Source: Longicatena caecimuris
GTDB lineage: Bacteria > Bacillota_I > Bacilli_A > Erysipelotrichales > Erysipelotrichaceae
NCBI RefSeq assembly: GCF_004341945.1
Contig: NZ_SMBP01000012.1
Location: 1 to 64,000 of the forward strand
DNA length: 64,000 bases
Direction of reading: 5' to 3'
The notes below the pieces were generated by a model. The model was not told the origin of the DNA and did no database searches. It was given only the letters and a program-made list of their open reading frames with translations. The translations under genes and the position numbers were made by a program. Every line of letters begins with the position of its first letter. Position 1 is the first letter of the stretch. This document shows positions 43,101-51,800 of the stretch, in pieces.

Positions 43101-45420
43101 TGAACCATGCGGATACGATCGTATCCTTGGAACGTTCCGGCGCTGTCGCACTGTCTTCCCATGGGTCATAGCCGATATCCTCCTGGTTGATCCTCACCTT
43201 GCTGTAATAATAATCATCGCCATCCAATATCTTATATTCCTCTTGGGAACCTTTCGTCGGATATGCATAGATGAAGTCATCGACGGTCGTCATCACATAG
43301 CTGGCTCCTTCGATCCGTTCTCCCAGCTTTTCATCATTGGATATGCTGTGCGTGAGCGCATAGCCTCGTGTCACGCCATTTATGGTGAATGGGATGTCCC
43401 CGATATCTTTCTTTTGCTTTCTGGCTGCCTTATAGACCTCCAGCCAGCTCTTATAGGTCTCGTCGCTTCTTTTATCGACACCGATGACATCTCCATCATA
43501 TACCCATTCATAATCCTTATACTTCCAAACGGTCTCGCTCTCCAGCATCTGATCCTTATCTACGTCATCATAAGGATGGGCCACGACCTGGACCTTGTTC
43601 TTTATCTGTGTATCCGGTTGGATCTCATCTTCTGGATAGGCCACCGCCACGATGATATGATTCGATGTATCTTCGTATTGGATCAGCTTATCCTTGTTCA
43701 TGCCTGAGATCTTATAATAGGCATCGTCCCCTTCATAGGTCATCTTGCTGTAATCCCTGTTGAATCCTACGACCTCGCCGCCCAGATCGGGAATATCCTT
43801 CAGATACAGTTCCCATGGCTGTGTCGCGCTTCCGCGGATCTGGATCCTCCATGCCACATATTTATACTTGCCGAAGTTGTCTCCCTTATATTTGTCCGGG
43901 ATGCTCGTTATGACATTGTCAAGCTGCTGCTGCGTATAGATGCCGGGACAATAGCTCTTCCCGCCCAGCGTATATGGTGTTTTTGTCACCTTTGACAGGT
44001 CGACCTTGGAATCGATGTGCCCTGTCAGAGGTGTCGAGGTCTTTTCCTCTGTCTTATCATCGAAGCTGACCGTTGCCTTTGGTGCCAGGCTCCAGGTACT
44101 GTCATCGATCAGCTCCATGATCTCCAGATCTTTATACAATACCTGGAATGCGATGTTAGCACCGGATGTGATCTTCTCATAGTTGAAGAATACCAGCTCA
44201 TTTGTTTCTTCATCCAGATAATAATTGAATGGTGTGATCTTATTTCCTACCGGATCCTCCAGGGTTCCCTGTGGGATAGCGATGCTCGAAGGCAGGACGC
44301 CCTTTTTATCTCTGTCGTTGTTCAGATATGCCGGTATGCGGATCTCTACCGAGCCCTTTTCCAGGTCACGGCTATTATGAAATTCCACCTGATATTTCAA
44401 TGAGAAATCATTCGTCTTTTCTACATGATATTTATCATTCTGTCCTACATAATAGGCATTGAATGTCCAATCTTCGGCATCCAGCGTTTCATACAGTGCC
44501 CTTGCAAACTCACTGTCTCGTGCATAGGCTGCACCTGCCTTTGTGCTGCTCAGCTTGTTGAGCTGCAATGGGCTCATCAGCGCTTCGCTCTTATTGGCCG
44601 CCTTCTTCACCGGCTGCTTGCCTTCTGTTTTTTGTGTCGTATTCGTTTCTGTTTTCTTTTCTGAATTTGTCTCTGTTTTCTTTACTGTATTCGTTTCTGT
44701 TTTCTTTGTTGCGTTCGTTTCTTGTTTTGTCGTTTCCTGCTTTGCTGGTCCTGCTTCCTTGCTTGCTTCTGGTGCTTCCTTTTTCTCAGCTTCTTTTTTG
44801 TATAGCGCCAGTTCCAGCTCGCTTCCTTCTTTGATCTCTATTTCTTCCTGAGCGATGATATATTTATTGTTTTTTTCGATCAGTTTCTGTTCTTCTTTCT
44901 CTCCTCGCTCTTTATCTTCCTTGTTTTCTTGCAGGATCGTATAATCTCTCAGATCCTTTTCGCTGTCGACGCTTTCATATTCGACCTTATAAGTTCCTGC
45001 TTCTGCTCCCTTGATCTCATATTCTCCTTTGATGTTGGTCAAGGTATGATAGGCAGCTTCTTTAGCAGCTTCTCCTTCTTCTATCTTATACAGGCGCACC
45101 TCCATATCAGGAAGGCCCTTTTCTCCTTCATCGAAGGTATGATCTTTATTCGCATCGAGGTAGATCCTCCCCTTTACATCCGTAAGGAGCGGTGCTGTCT
45201 TTTGCGCTCCTGCTTCCGCAGGTGTCTTTTCTTTCTCTTCTTTTAAAGCATCTTCCTTCGTTGACGTTATTTCTGGATCGGTATCCTTGGATCCTTCTAT
45301 CACTTCAACGCTCCCTGTTCCTGCCTTTGTTTCTTCTTTAGCGAACATTGATGAGTTAACATTCATGAACAGCATCGATAATGCTAATAGAAACACGATA
45401 AGTTTCCTCTTATTTTTCAT
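37129..45420 (-). CDS. Giant adhesin: Cna-B-like stalk plus BspA leucine-rich repeats (2763 aa)
   Basis: Very large secreted protein. Signal peptide 1-28; an SdrD-B-like domain (about 85-150, GRIYLDANKDHTFDEGEKGLPDMEV); a KTETNT/KKTETN low-complexity linker (about 215-280); a large unrecognised adhesive region (300-1370) ending in a DUF11-like module (GYTYEITVRNAKDTLRNIVVYD). Seven Cna-B-like stalk repeats begin near 1374, 1494, 1617, 1741, 1861, 2021 and 2154. An Ig-like region near 2282 precedes BspA-type LRR_5 repeats (about 2410-2740). It ends in EWQP with no LPXTG or membrane helix, unusual for a pilus-operon adhesin. An ATG preceded by a GTG is used; it overlaps the minor pilin stop by 11 bases. 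Probably the tip adhesin, but anchoring is unexplained. Confidence 0.88.
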   Translation of the reverse strand: MKNKRKLIVFLLALSMLFMNVNSSMFAKEETKAGTGSVEVIEGSKDTDPEITSTKEDALKEEKEKTPAEAGAQKTAPLLTDVKGRIYLDANKDHTFDEGEKGLPDMEVRLYKIEEGEAAKEAAYHTLTNIKGEYEIKGAEAGTYKVEYESVDSEKDLRDYTILQENKEDKERGEKEEQKLIEKNNKYIIAQEEIEIKEGSELELALYKKEAEKKEAPEASKEAGPAKQETTKQETNATKKTETNTVKKTETNSEKKTETNTTQKTEGKQPVKKAANKSEALMSPLQLNKLSSTKAGAAYARDSEFARALYETLDAEDWTFNAYYVGQNDKYHVEKTNDFSLKYQVEFHNSRDLEKGSVEIRIPAYLNNDRDKKGVLPSSIAIPQGTLEDPVGNKITPFNYYLDEETNELVFFNYEKITSGANIAFQVLYKDLEIMELIDDSTWSLAPKATVSFDDKTEEKTSTPLTGHIDSKVDLSKVTKTPYTLGGKSYCPGIYTQQQLDNVITSIPDKYKGDNFGKYKYVAWRIQIRGSATQPWELYLKDIPDLGGEVVGFNRDYSKMTYEGDDAYYKISGMNKDKLIQYEDTSNHIIVAVAYPEDEIQPDTQIKNKVQVVAHPYDDVDKDQMLESETVWKYKDYEWVYDGDVIGVDKRSDETYKSWLEVYKAARKQKKDIGDIPFTINGVTRGYALTHSISNDEKLGERIEGASYVMTTVDDFIYAYPTKGSQEEYKILDGDDYYYSKVRINQEDIGYDPWEDSATAPERSKDTIVSAWFKDGTGWEEVAVIPWNDKGSMSYTFTQEQIARRPWRVKVEHESVNYRSTCSIDLNVRIQHDSPVFKEMVKDEDSEQTVTLENIAGIMGQKKQDGVLGAYFHDTSAEGGNYSEPELIERTKDLYGVLLMRDNAFAYLTSVQKNAGSYKYGTSWNDAAAGRVHLKYNLMAYDGYELYGTEAVSYLKDNGVRSPGRTDVVFYDLLPYGVKYDPSVPVIAGRVKTTDSLYWRNEKSWDQGQVKVSIDSKEDVITNYNGTGRTMVRFHIHYDGADPAGVYSRGSDHLWMEGWGVSFGAYYEWKDIDICNEATNISAFMPEKDDNEPLLGRDDQVMRDNGEDYPDTLSKDEYKIFGKDLDGDGNTDERTVLYANTSVVDDLVIANSDNIDKLVKADEDRFGVFSEEAVVAPGEGYTYEITVRNAKDTLRNIVVYDRLEDAARYRSEQEKDKHFDDNWWYGTFDGVITTGLEKAGVAPIIYYNADRDARISTGEELPSTILTEDNGWYTEAEWKAKGHTLAEVKAVAVDMSKKKDGSAFEIVDMGSVTFQIHMVSPKEDESKESADHSNTSTGKDPAYHAYNNAAYYLEKAGTDTKQTVIGNSVQVSQHDKERVEIVKSFGGSVPKDKQNNEFRFIATYNGSVYASQEYQLYKKVDGNWERQGTDRVYATEADGSFYLHADEKAVFEIKDKVLFTVEEEESPFWEVETETSEKGEEQIRTFKNTYRPVLYVQKKLQNHPKDADIEKEIFTFRASANGEPLANAEYWLVDSVRVDGGTPKKLNKEELKTDANGEFRIKAGDIVALFPGAEGTAYQIEEIEKGKDWFTEAGKDSVSGTMAENGNAESITNYYKWKDLYLTKELRHQEAEECTQAFTFQVYADGRAFANAQWVMLNEDGSEGTESGTTDEAGRFTVKLAGKTVKIKGFEAGKSFKIEEIDDPMDNYKPIQGIVEGTMPLYALKSDATIINDHILRPISITKLVSYDTNGMSEEKLAEINERGFTMTLTVEGKVYGNKEYTIRRSGEPDEKGTTTEAGTFTIKNGQTVTFEDVGPEGTSYKVEETPDPEYPQIFPTNKEAGEGTIDKEGSKVTFVNGTESTLMIGKEYVAGEGDVDKIGEAYLEKIKNDPAIREKEKVTLKLEVQDKDGKWKTWPTTRTVVEVTDTLSNKVEKVTWEANDTLTIAAWKQVIITSLDKNDRYRLSEDSKDQHKLYKEGSAFIEITQKEPADDGAISDTIENKPLAIITNQIEGKKQSSIIQKKMKLGSEEVPTGERLVLRVEVYDGSVWDPAGDVAYIVGDDTEWINDRIQKTEADGKITVEKTEKGYPILYFTEQDVRINPSNATKGTYRIVERIEESDDGWGTLSGYLKLADSYNGSLDIEDATTFVNSNRTTPIEIAKVLNVDSEQEFTFELRQVTRSKQEVITSLEDILESRKGTNINYVIYDARTKEQIGTGNTGATGEIKLQGNQYARLELSDDTAWTVSEKQDTPFVLTDMTGSKDTTRLSNNVMLIQAKAPVIIADLSIESDRKYYSENSQIDKADFRVKVIYSDGTMELLQESDYEIDQTTVPTKTDQFDLMFTYTDKKTGRSIERAKTLKIARTITLTRDMVENGVIDAETQEAVILNTGDVVIPETILVDGNLRIINAIGTDAFSGNQEITSIKMPDTITLIGDHAFFNCEKLTGTLTIPESVAEIGRFAFSGCSGLTGDLKIPEGVTTIKLDAFHGCKGFDGTLTLPDSLTKIEESAFQGCRGFTGDLIIPDSVTSIGSFAFENCSGFNGTLTIGNGVTRIGNNTFEDCSGFTGDLVIPDSVTSIENNTFAGCIGFTGNLIIGNSVKKIGNSAFSVCKGFTGDLIIPDSVTSLENYAFDRCSGFNGTLTIGNGVTSIGNSTFQDCSGFTGDLVIPNSVTSIGSSAFNGCKGFNGTLTIGNSVTSIEGTAFYGCSGFTGDLIIPDSVTSIVGNYVFYGCRNLDKIIIQGKSEGELSGSPWGAPDTVIIEWQP
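37200..38180 (-). repeat. Tandem BspA-type leucine-rich repeats in the giant adhesin
   Basis: About fourteen repeats of 23 codons, each near the pattern G.L.IPDSVT.IG..AF..C.GF.G. Alternating units (DLIIPDSVTSI and TLTIGNGVTSI) are nearly identical at DNA level, so the repeat number can change by recombination. The first three or four units are more diverged than the rest. Confidence 0.9.
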
Positions 45421-46279
45421 CACTTAGCTCACTTCCTCTCCTATGCTTGCTATATACGATGTACATGCCAAAAGCAGACAGCATTATCAATAAGGCATAT
45501 AGCCCTTTTCGTGATGCATCTCCGGTCTGTGTGGTCGTGACATCTTTTTTTGGCCCCTCATGTCCATCTGTCGTCGTGGATGTATCTGGTGTTTCTGGTG
45601 TTTGTGGCTTGTGAGGTCCGTTGGGATGATCTGAATCCGTTGGGATATCCGGCTCTTCTGGTTTGAGCGGTGGATTCGGCTCATCCGGAGTGTTCGGGGT
45701 GTCTGGTGTATCTGGTGTGTCCGGTGTCACCGGCTCATCAGGTTCATCTGGATCGAGCGGTGGTGTCGGCTCGATCGGTTCCTTGTTTGGTGATGCCTTT
45801 GGTTCTATCTGCAGATCATAGCTTGGTCCTTGGATCCCGCTGCCCAATTCCTCATACATCGGTAAGGTCACCAGAAACGGATCGATCGTTCCATATGTCT
45901 CCATATCGGATGGCACCAACAAATAGATACCATTTCCTATGTCATCAAAAGACAGATGACCATTTGCATCGGTTACTTGTTTTCCCACTTTTTCCTTGCC
46001 TGATCGCTCCATCAGTTCTTTTGCGGCCTTTTGCAGTCCTTCTGCCGTATTCGGCAGGCTCATGCCATATCTCTCATACAGCTTCGCTCTTCCATCATCG
46101 CTCATCGTCCCGACCTTATACAATGTGAACGTTACCCCTGCCTTTTCTACCTCTGCTTGGGGCAGGTCCTTCAGATCGATCGCGATGCTACCTCCAGCTG
46201 CTTTGATCGATGTCAATGTCAAGACCATCAAGACCAATATGCTGCATATTTTCTGTAAGGTTTTCTTTCTCTTTTTCAT
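45410..46279 (-). CDS. Minor pilin-like protein with proline-rich stalk and QTGD sorting signal
   Basis: 289 aa from the start MKKRKKTLQ (GAGG 8 bases upstream; the open frame begins 13 codons earlier). After a signal peptide ending near IKAAGG there is one pilin-like beta domain (about 25-165; AGVTFTLYKVGTMSDDG, GHLSFDDIGNGIYLLVPSD), then a Pro/Asp/Glu/Thr-rich linker with DTPDTPNTPDEPNPP-like repeats (about 170-245). The C-terminus is TTTQTGDASRKGLYALLIM plus a basic tail (KHRRG), a sorting signal of the QTGD type near residue 252. This matches basal pilins that end in a proline-rich tail and are attached to the wall. It lies between major pilin and tip adhesin genes. Confidence 0.85.
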   Translation of the reverse strand: MKKRKKTLQKICSILVLMVLTLTSIKAAGGSIAIDLKDLPQAEVEKAGVTFTLYKVGTMSDDGRAKLYERYGMSLPNTAEGLQKAAKELMERSGKEKVGKQVTDANGHLSFDDIGNGIYLLVPSDMETYGTIDPFLVTLPMYEELGSGIQGPSYDLQIEPKASPNKEPIEPTPPLDPDEPDEPVTPDTPDTPDTPNTPDEPNPPLKPEEPDIPTDSDHPNGPHKPQTPETPDTSTTTDGHEGPKKDVTTTQTGDASRKGLYALLIMLSAFGMYIVYSKHRRGSELSDEK

Positions 46280-46593
46280 CTGCTTTTCCTCATTCTTCTT
46301 TCTACTTTGCATTCCCATTATATTGATTGATACAATGCCTTATCTAAAACGATGAACGATGCTGCTTTGACCGGTATCCACCATACGGTCCTTCATGCAT
46401 TGTTGGTTTCCATTGTTTCTGGACCTGTCGTCTCGAAAAAGAAGTCTCTTCTAAATGCAATGCCCTGCTCTTTCTTGCGCACTTTTTCCGATGTCCCATG
46501 ATAGAATGGTAAGAACATCCTTATTTTGGAAAGAAAGAACAGAAAGAGCAAAACGAAACAGTTGGATATGCCTCGTTTTGTCCAGTTCATGGA
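46280..46593 (-). other. Gap between major and minor pilin genes
   Basis: About 310 bases. A 65-codon frame (46393-46590) begins four bases after the major pilin stop and has one hydrophobic stretch (CFVLLFLFFLSKIRMFLPF), but no ribosome binding site and no similarity I recognise; it could be a decayed small gene. A TATAAT on the minus strand near 46320 may be a promoter for the downstream genes. No sortase or signal peptidase can be read in any frame. Confidence 0.4.
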
Positions 46594-48159
46594 TCAAGCT
46601 TGTTTCTTGTTCTTCTTCATCATGACGACGCTGATCCCCAAGATCCCTATGCCGCCGATGATCAAGAACACGCTGATGCCTGCCCCTCCTGTAGACGGTA
46701 AGGTAAAGCCTTTATGATTCTCTACCGCGATGATCGCCGTTCCGCTTTCTTCATCCAATTGGGTCGTGAATTCTCCTGTTGTCGTCGTAACATCCTTATC
46801 GTTCACCTTTAATGTAAAGCTTCCTGTCGCTTTCCCTTCGGCATTTACATCTGCGATGATCTCTACCTTGATCGGCTCTGCCAATAAGGTATACCCTGCT
46901 GGTGATCGGGTCTCTTTTAGATAATAGGTACCGGCATCCAGATTATGAAATTGCAAATTTCCCATTTCATCCGTTACCGCGCTGCCTAATATATCACTGC
47001 CATCGGAAGCTAATAAGGTGAATTCGGCATCGGACAATGCTCTTGGGTCCTCTTCCTTTGTGAACTTCTCTACCTTGATACCAAAGCTATATACTTTTTC
47101 CGTGTCTTTCTCACTGGTGGTGATCTCTTGCGGTTTATGATCGTAGCGCAGGCTTGCGGCATTCTCGTTTCCTGCTTGTCCTTGTACCGCTTTCTCCGTT
47201 ACCTGTGCATAATAGGTGACGGTCACATCCTTACCGCCATTTTCCTTGATGAAGGCCTCCTTGAAGGAGATGATCATATCCGGATCTTCTCCTGTCTTAT
47301 TTTCCGCACTCAACGTATAGGTGGTCTCTCCTTCTGCAATCACCTGATCCCCAACCGTGACCGTGATAGGATGCTCCACATCCTTCTGGATGGCCAGACC
47401 ATCCTCCATCGTATCGATGATATCGAATACTGCCGGGTGTTCTTTATTTCCAAAGTAGCTGTCATCATAATCAGGCATCTTTGTCTTTACTTGATACTGT
47501 ACATGATCTCCTACCTTCACCGAGCCGTCGCTCGTTCCTATGATGTCCTTATCGATGGATACCTGTTCATTCTTAGGTGTGGCCTCGACATCATAGATCC
47601 AATGTGTGCCTTGTTGTCCATCGTCCTGATAGTTGTCGGAAGAAGGAATAGCGATCAAGAAAGGTCTGCCGCTCACATAACCGCTCGGTGCCTGGGTCTC
47701 CACTACAAGATAATATCCCAATGACAGATCGTTAAATGTGATCGTTCCGCTGGCATCGCTGGTGCCTTCCTGCAATGCATCGATCTTTGCCGCCTTAACG
47801 CTCAGCTCCTTGCCCAGCTCTTCCAATTCCTTTGTTGAATAATTGCCTAAGGCATCCGGTGTGATATCTTTCAGGACATCCTTAAAATCATCTTCGATGG
47901 TATAGCTAACGTAATTATCCAAGGTACCCCCGGGAGTCAGGCTCATGACCTTATAGATGCTGAAAGATGCACCGGCCAGAGGTTTCTTGTCCAGATCATA
48001 CTCATGGAGCGTAAGCGAGCCAGATTTCTGTGTGATCGTTGTTTCAGGGGCAGCAGAAATTTCCAATGCCTGCGTTGGCCGGGCATGCGAAAACATACCA
48101 CCTGTCATAGCCGTAGAGGCGATAATCGCCATCAAAACTCTAGAACATGTCTTTTTCAT
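46594..48159 (-). CDS. Major pilin (SpaA-type, LPSTG-anchored)
   Basis: 521-aa sortase-polymerised backbone pilin. Signal peptide 1-31 (ending RPTQALE). An N-terminal beta domain (about 45-190; LTLHEYDLDKKPLAGASFSIYKV) ends with YDVEATPKNEQ, where the Lys of TPKN corresponds to the pilin-motif lysine used for polymerisation. A middle domain with isopeptide-type DIIDTMEDGL follows (about 200-345). The C-terminal SpaA/Cna-B domain (about 350-470) has the E-box TYYLKETRSPAGYTLL. The sorting signal is LPSTG at 487-491, then a hydrophobic helix and KKNKKQA. GAGGAG precedes the ATG. It is the promoter-proximal gene of the locus. The class C sortase needed for polymerisation is not in the window. 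Confidence 0.92.
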   Translation of the reverse strand: MKKTCSRVLMAIIASTAMTGGMFSHARPTQALEISAAPETTITQKSGSLTLHEYDLDKKPLAGASFSIYKVMSLTPGGTLDNYVSYTIEDDFKDVLKDITPDALGNYSTKELEELGKELSVKAAKIDALQEGTSDASGTITFNDLSLGYYLVVETQAPSGYVSGRPFLIAIPSSDNYQDDGQQGTHWIYDVEATPKNEQVSIDKDIIGTSDGSVKVGDHVQYQVKTKMPDYDDSYFGNKEHPAVFDIIDTMEDGLAIQKDVEHPITVTVGDQVIAEGETTYTLSAENKTGEDPDMIISFKEAFIKENGGKDVTVTYYAQVTEKAVQGQAGNENAASLRYDHKPQEITTSEKDTEKVYSFGIKVEKFTKEEDPRALSDAEFTLLASDGSDILGSAVTDEMGNLQFHNLDAGTYYLKETRSPAGYTLLAEPIKVEIIADVNAEGKATGSFTLKVNDKDVTTTTGEFTTQLDEESGTAIIAVENHKGFTLPSTGGAGISVFLIIGGIGILGISVVMMKKNKKQA

Positions 48160-48244
48160 AAACTTCTCTCCTCAAATGGTTTGTTATGCTAACTCAAAAA
48201 AAGAGGTGCCAGGCATGAAGCAAGTAGTTATCAGCGAAGCACAT

Positions 48245-48297
48245 CTTAGGATAGCAATATATCTATAAAAGTCATAGGTCAACTTTTATATCCTAAG
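48245..48297 (-). promoter_or_regulatory. Nested inverted repeats around a candidate pilin promoter
   Basis: CTTAGGATA...TATCCTAAG flanks a second inverted repeat TAAAAGT...ACTTTTA on the minus strand, about 85 bases before the major pilin start. TTGACC lies in the middle and could be a -35 element (TATTGC 17 nt on). Operator, RNA hairpin or small invertible switch are all possible. Confidence 0.4.
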
Positions 48298-48801
48298 CAT
48301 ACAAAAACCTATACTTAATTAGATATCTACATTTTTGGTGTAAATATCCTTTTTTTTACCCTTTTTTTCTATATATAATTACTTTAACGATAAAATTATG
48401 AGTATTTAAAAAAGTATACGTTTATTGATACTGTAAATGATTACATAGAAATTATATAACTAATTTCTAGAAACCGCAAGACTGCTGCCTCCTATAAACA
48501 ACGGCATTTTCCATATTATGTAAAATAGAAAATGGCAAGTGCATGATATTTAGGGATATCTAATATCCACGAATAACACTACCATCACATGTAATAATTG
48601 TAAAAATATTTTAAATTACCTTAAAAATAGTAAAAAATATAACCATGAACTATGATTTTTGACATAAAACTAGGATAGATTGGGTGCCAAAAAGAGATGG
48701 ATCTGAATGTAAGAATGACGATGGACGAAGCTTTTTCAGCATCAAAGTTTCACTTTTTATAACCATCTAACAAAAAGCGCAGAAAATGATAACCCCAAAG
48801 G

Positions 48802-48846
48802 AAAAGGTCATTCCCTCCTTATCTTTAAGAAGAAATGACCTTTTTT
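48802..48846. terminator. Terminator of the 2244-aa enzyme gene
   Basis: AAAGGTCATT pairs with AATGACCTTTTTT; U-tracts exist on both strands (UUUU on minus). It lies 25 bases beyond the gene's stop codon. Confidence 0.7.
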
Positions 48847-48871
48847 GATAATTTTTTAAATATTCTGCCTT

Positions 48872-51800
48872 TTATCTGGCGCGAATACCAACATACTTCG
48901 TATATTCACCATATTTTACTTTATGTGTTGATGACCAGTAATATGGTCTTACACGATAGCGATATACTTCACCTGCTTTTACATTCGTATCATTGTATGT
49001 TGTTCCTTTTAAGACACTTTTCATAGTTTCCCATTTCTTTGTCTTGTTGTTATAACGATAAACATTATAGCCTTGTGCTCCTGGTACTTTATCCCATGAG
49101 AACTGTATTTTACCCACATAAGATTTAACATCTTTGATTTTTGTCTCTTTCAGCATCATACCTTCAACAGAACTGCTGTATGATCCAAAGAATGCGACAC
49201 CATTGACTCTACCATATGGTAAAACACGATATAAGTAACGTTTTCCAGCAACTGGTGCTTTATCTGTATACGTTGTTTTTGTGGTGGCACCCAGATACTG
49301 CCAAGCTTTCTTAACATTATCATAGCGATAGATGCTATAACCACCTACACCATTTACCTTGCTCCAAGAGAACTTCAATTGTTCATCTTTTTGTGTAACA
49401 CTGCTCAGTTTTGTACTGTCAAATAATTTTGCCGACTGTGCATTTGAATACTTACTGATTACTGTTTTTCCATTTTTCTTGTAGTAAGCTTTTACACGAT
49501 ACGTATCGATTTCACCCTTAGGCTGATCTTTTAACTGTACAGTGGTATTCTTAGTCCAACCAATATTTTCATATTTCAGCGTTTTACGATTATAATGATA
49601 AATATTATAACCAGTAGCATCGCTTACTTTATTCCATGTTAATGTCAAGATACCCTTGCTGGCCTTGATTGGATTCAATTTAGGAGCATTTATTGCTGAA
49701 GGTACTGGTTCAGCTTTTGTTTTCAACGTCTTTGGTTTTGTATAGTCACTATAATGGTTTGTTCCATCAATGGTAACAAATGCTCTAACCTTATAAACAT
49801 ACGTTGTTTCCGGAGCTAGATTCTGAAGTTTATAAGAGGTTTGCGTCAATGTTGCAATTGCTACATATTTTTTCGCTTTTGTATCAAGCTTATAAACTTT
49901 ATATCCTGAAACATTGCTTACTTTATTCCAAGCGATTGTCGCTGAAGTATGTTTAATATCTGTTAATGTAACATTCTCAGGAGTTGTGACAGTCAATGCT
50001 TTTGTTCTTACTTTATACGTCGTTGTATAAGAACTATAATAAGTTTTACCATCAGCTTTTGCATAAGCTCTAACTTTAAATGCATATTGCTTATTAGGAT
50101 TCAAGTTTTGTATTGTACAAGAAGTTGTTTTGACTGTTTTTGCCAAATCATATTTATTTGTTTTCTCGTTATACTGATATACTTGGTATCCTTCCACATC
50201 TGCTGCCTTATCCCATGATAAGGTTAAAGCATCTTGTGTGACATTGCTGCTTGTAACATTTTTAGGAGCAGCAACAGCTAATACTTTCGTTGTCACGTTA
50301 AGTTCTTTACTATCAGAACTATAATAAGTTTTGCCATCAACATTTAGATAGGATCTAACTTTGAATTTATACTTCGTAGATGATGTTAACTGTTTCACAG
50401 TATAAGTATTTACATTAGGATTATCAAATTTTTGAATCATCTCATATGCTTTTGTTTCATCACTATATTGATATAATTCATAACCCGTTATGTTAGAAGC
50501 TTTATCCCAAGTTAAGGTTGCTTCATGCATGGTAACATCGCTCGCTGTCATACGTTTTGGATTTTGTACAAGGATATCAAAGCTAAAATACTTTCTACCT
50601 GTAATACTTCCACGATGTCTATCTACAGCATCACCGATATTTATTTCAACTGGAATAATTTCAAAATATCCCTTGCCTGGCAATACATTATTAACAGCTG
50701 GTTCTGAATCAGTAGCATCTTTTCCATAATGTACTAAATATTCAAAATCCGCGCCTTGTCTAAATACTGTCTTCTTGCCCTTTTCATCCGTATAACTAAC
50801 GACAATCTTTGGAGTTCTCTTGCCACCGGTATAGTAATATCCATCATATTCCGTAGTAACATCAATCTCATCAACACTTACCTGTCTCCAGCCACATACC
50901 TTACAAATTCTAGTGCCATCTGGCTGCGTTTCATATTCATGAAGAGGTGCTCTTGTTCCGACAATTTCTTTATATTCATTCGCTGCAGGACAGTAATATT
51001 TCGTACGTTCACGTATCATACAGCTTGGGTCATCATGATACACAATTTCTACATCTTCGGAATAACCATCTGCATTAAAGTAGTACATGGTATCCGCAAA
51101 TTGTTTCCAGCCGATCTGTTTCTGACCGCCCAGGAATCCCATATATTTACCGGTTGCTTTATCTTTAGCGATACCTGTAAATGATTTCAGGCTAATTGTT
51201 TCTTTACAGTGAATACAAACAGCATAGCCATCAACAATTTCATATTCATGTCCATCTTTATCACATTTGTATTCTTTGGTTCTTGTATAAGTATCCAAGA
51301 TGTTTCCATTTGCTTCGCGTGCTTCAATTGTGAATTCTTTTGTCGTAGCTGAAACACTCATATATACGCCATCAAATGTTGTGATATATTTGTCAAATTC
51401 GAAACCTGTATCTGTAGTTGGATATGTCTTATCACCAGTTGTTCCACTAATCAAATAGACAGTTCCATTGTCTTTATCAACTTTTCCACCTTTTAAAGGT
51501 TTCGTACGATTGTACGTATGATCATGACCTGAGAAAACAAAGTCAATACCAGCTGCATCACATGCAGGCGGAATAATTTTATTGATAATGTCATTACCAC
51601 CGGTTGGATTGGTGTAATATGCAGGCTGATGAATTGCTAAAACTTTCCAAGTTGCATCACTCTTTTTAGCGTCTTCTACAAGCCAACTAGCTGCACGATT
51701 TAGCCTATTCGTATCTTTCGTAAAGTTGATTACCGCAAAATACATATTGCCATATTCGAAGGAATAGTAATCACCATTGTTTTCACTTGGTATATTATAA

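Larger units (their letters stand above)
48160..48871. other. Long upstream region of the pilin locus
   Basis: About 710 bases without a gene, strongly AT-rich. It holds the nested inverted repeat at 48245-48297, an isolated hairpin at about 48507-48540 (GCATTTTCC/GGAAAATGC-like), and the terminator at 48802-48846. I looked for a c-di-GMP or other riboswitch and found none that fits. Confidence 0.6.

Noticed and set aside
46393-46590. Possible small sortase or signal peptidase gene between the pilins
   Set aside because: One hydrophobic stretch only; no TLxTC, catalytic Ser/Lys or other sortase or peptidase motif, and no ribosome binding site.
48160-48871. c-di-GMP or other riboswitch controlling the pilin genes
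   Set aside because: The GC-rich patch near 48480 does not contain the conserved loops of known classes and is not followed by a terminator facing the pilin.
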